Below the pieces are notes generated by a model, which worked only from the letters and a program-made list of their open reading frames with translations, was not told the DNA's origin and made no database searches. Below are positions 62,669 through 64,000 of a DNA stretch of 64,000 nucleotides, piece after piece. A program made the position numbers and the translations under genes. Source of the stretch: CBDFKB01 sp965248715. GTDB taxonomy: Bacteria > Pseudomonadota > Alphaproteobacteria > Rhizobiales > Rhizobiaceae. Within the stretch, counting starts at the first letter, position 1, and every line of letters begins with the position of its first letter. The stretch is from the NCBI GenBank assembly GCA_965248715.1, contig CBDFKB010000008.1, forward strand, positions 186,001 through 250,000, read 5' to 3'.

Positions 62669-63639
62669 ATGCCCGTGAGATCCTCAAGAGTGCGAACAAT
62701 CATCTCAACATGAGCGGCATGGGACTTCCGGTCGCTGTGGTCCTTGCCCTGATTGTATTCTTTGCCATCGGCTCCGACGCTTTCCTCAGCTTGCGAAATC
62801 TGACGGCAATCTCCGGGCAGGCGAGTGCACTGTTACTCGCGTGTCTGGGTGCGACGTTCGTAATTTTGATGGGTAGTATTGACCTGTCTGTTGGAGCGAT
62901 CGTCCTCCTAGTCGGCGCAGTTACGGTCAAGGTGCTGAACGCTTACGACATTGGCGTAGGTGCGGTTCTCGTAGGGCTTTTTGTCGGTGCGATCCTCGGC
63001 GGTGCCAACGGGTTGGTTTTTGCCTTCGGACGCATCCCCTCATTTGTTGTGACATTGGGATCGTTGTCGGTGTTCACTGGCGCTGCCTGGGAAATTCTCG
63101 AAGGGCGTGCCTTGCGCTTCGATTCGCTACCTTTCGAGGAACTTGCAATTGGCCAGCTTATTCCGCGATTTCCCAACATCGCACTCATTGCCGTGTCGGT
63201 CTGGGCGCTCATGGTGGTTCTGTGTTTTGCAACCCGATTTGGCCGTTACATGTACATCATCGGTGGCGGTGAGGCAGTGGCGACAACAGCCGGTATCCCC
63301 GTTCGACGTTACAAAATCTACGCATTCATGTTGTCCGGGGCAATGGCGGGCCTGGCCGGGGCTTTGGCGGTGGCACGGCTTGGGACGGCCGGTCCAACGT
63401 TGGGCCAGGACCTGCTTTTGAATTCGCTCGCGGCAATCGTGGTCGGCGGAACATCTTTGTCGGGTGGAATCGGGGGGGTCCATAGAACACTCATCGGTGT
63501 GTTGATCATCGTACTGCTCGATAACGGGCTCAACCTGATGGGGGTGAATCAATACTCACAGATGATGGTGAAAGGAGCGGTTGTTATCGCTGCGGTTTTG
63601 GTCAGTCAGGACCGCGCAAAAGCAACTGTCGTCAAATGA
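62665..63639 (+). CDS. Sugar-type ABC transporter permease (RbsC-like)
   Basis: 324-aa inner-membrane permease with eight to ten helices. Motifs: GATFVILMGSIDLSVGAIVLLVGAVT and NSLAAIVVGGTSLSGGIGGVHRTLIGVLII, both typical of RbsC. It works with the preceding ATPase as a likely homodimer. Confidence 0.93.
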   Translation: MNAREILKSANNHLNMSGMGLPVAVVLALIVFFAIGSDAFLSLRNLTAISGQASALLLACLGATFVILMGSIDLSVGAIVLLVGAVTVKVLNAYDIGVGAVLVGLFVGAILGGANGLVFAFGRIPSFVVTLGSLSVFTGAAWEILEGRALRFDSLPFEELAIGQLIPRFPNIALIAVSVWALMVVLCFATRFGRYMYIIGGGEAVATTAGIPVRRYKIYAFMLSGAMAGLAGALAVARLGTAGPTLGQDLLLNSLAAIVVGGTSLSGGIGGVHRTLIGVLIIVLLDNGLNLMGVNQYSQMMVKGAVVIAAVLVSQDRAKATVVK

Positions 63640-63721
63640 CCGGGGCAATCAAGGACACCGCCCGGTGGTGTGTTTTATCAGGCAAATGAAGAACTAAGAC
63701 GTGAAAAATGGGAGACTGAAT

Positions 63722-64000
63722 ATGAAAACACGTAACACAGTTACCAATCGCGACCGGAGAAAATTTATGCAATCTGCGGCCGTATGCGCGACCGCGGCCG
63801 CTGTTGCTCCGTCATTTATAATGTCACCGCGCAAAGCTCATGCTTCGACGCTGGCAAATGTCCACGATGAAGCGGCTAAAAAGGCCAAGGAGCTTGCTGC
63901 CGGGCGCACAGTGAGCCTGAAAATTCTCCAACCTTCCGGCTCACTCGGCAACGTCAAGCCGGTGGCGGACAAATTCACTGCCCAAACTGGAATTACCGTT
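63722..64000 (+). CDS. Extracellular solute-binding protein, Tat signal, cut by the window edge
   Basis: The first 93 residues show a twin-arginine signal NRDRRKFMQSAAVCATAAAV with cleavage near KAHAS, then TVSLKILQPSGSLGNVKPVADKFTAQTG, the start of a family 1 (MalE/PotD-type) binding protein. It differs from the RbsB-like protein upstream and probably begins a second transport system. GGAG lies before the ATG at 63722. Confidence 0.75.
   Translation, partial: MKTRNTVTNRDRRKFMQSAAVCATAAAVAPSFIMSPRKAHASTLANVHDEAAKKAKELAAGRTVSLKILQPSGSLGNVKPVADKFTAQTGITV

Overview
The window looks like a chromosomal stretch of an alphaproteobacterium, most likely of the Hyphomicrobiales (Rhizobiales) type. The grounds are the gene order Lrp / cysG-DUF2849-cysI-DUF934 / fpr, a BetI-like regulator, a Liv-type transporter with an arginine in the LivF Walker A motif, and a palindromic repeat with the core AACCGGTACCCACTTTT that resembles Rhizobiales repeats. 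This is a judgement from recognised families; no database search was possible. GC is moderate by eye. No tRNA, rRNA or CRISPR array was found.

Layout. 1-1181: 3' part of an IS5-type transposase coupled to a small hypothetical gene. 1178-5649: a glutathione transferase, a single-domain response regulator, an orphan mrpEFG set and an MttB-family methyltransferase. 5681-6472: three palindromic repeat units and a periplasmic cupredoxin-like protein. 6973-12380: sulfite assimilation and siroheme genes with ferredoxin-NADP reductase. 12436-15224: a structured inverted-repeat element, then argE followed by a true arginine kinase (phosphagen kinase), a rare enzyme in bacteria. 15618-16330: seven tandem copies of the ~101-bp palindromic repeat. 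16508-22569: a VWA/TadG-like protein, an MDR oxidoreductase, a BASS transporter, a histidine phosphatase, a thioesterase and a serine hydrolase. 22585-31892: a Liv-type ABC transporter with LysR regulator, an ammonium transporter and a GMC oxidoreductase. 31929-44105: a surface-glycan region (RmlA, sulfotransferase-TPR, three glycosyltransferases and a YfhO-like membrane protein split by two IS5-family elements). 44190-53806: a quaternary-amine uptake and demethylation cluster. 53911-55749: repeats and an IS3 element inside an IS110 remnant. 55746-64000: a LacI-regulated cluster with a histidinol-dehydrogenase-like enzyme, an MBL-fold hydrolase and a sugar-type ABC transporter; it runs off the right edge.

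How the genes work together. The cluster at 44190-53806 pairs a Pot-type ABC importer with a trimethylamine-dehydrogenase-like flavoprotein, a Rieske oxygenase and a non-pyrrolysine MttB-type methyltransferase: three demethylation chemistries in one apparent operon, so the expected substrate is an N-methylated compound such as a betaine. The LacI cluster resembles a polyol or sulfo-polyol catabolic unit and carries a perfect 22-bp operator-like palindrome before its first gene. Adjacency of argE and an arginine kinase suggests phosphoarginine is made close to arginine synthesis.

The window is rich in small palindromic repeats and insertion elements, many of them bounded by CTAG. The strongest leads are the arginine kinase/argE pair, the amine cluster with its altered flavoprotein pocket, the 101-bp repeat with co-varying hairpin arms, the nested inverted-repeat element at 12436-12700, and the YfhO-like gene whose frame closes exactly when two tandem IS elements are removed.
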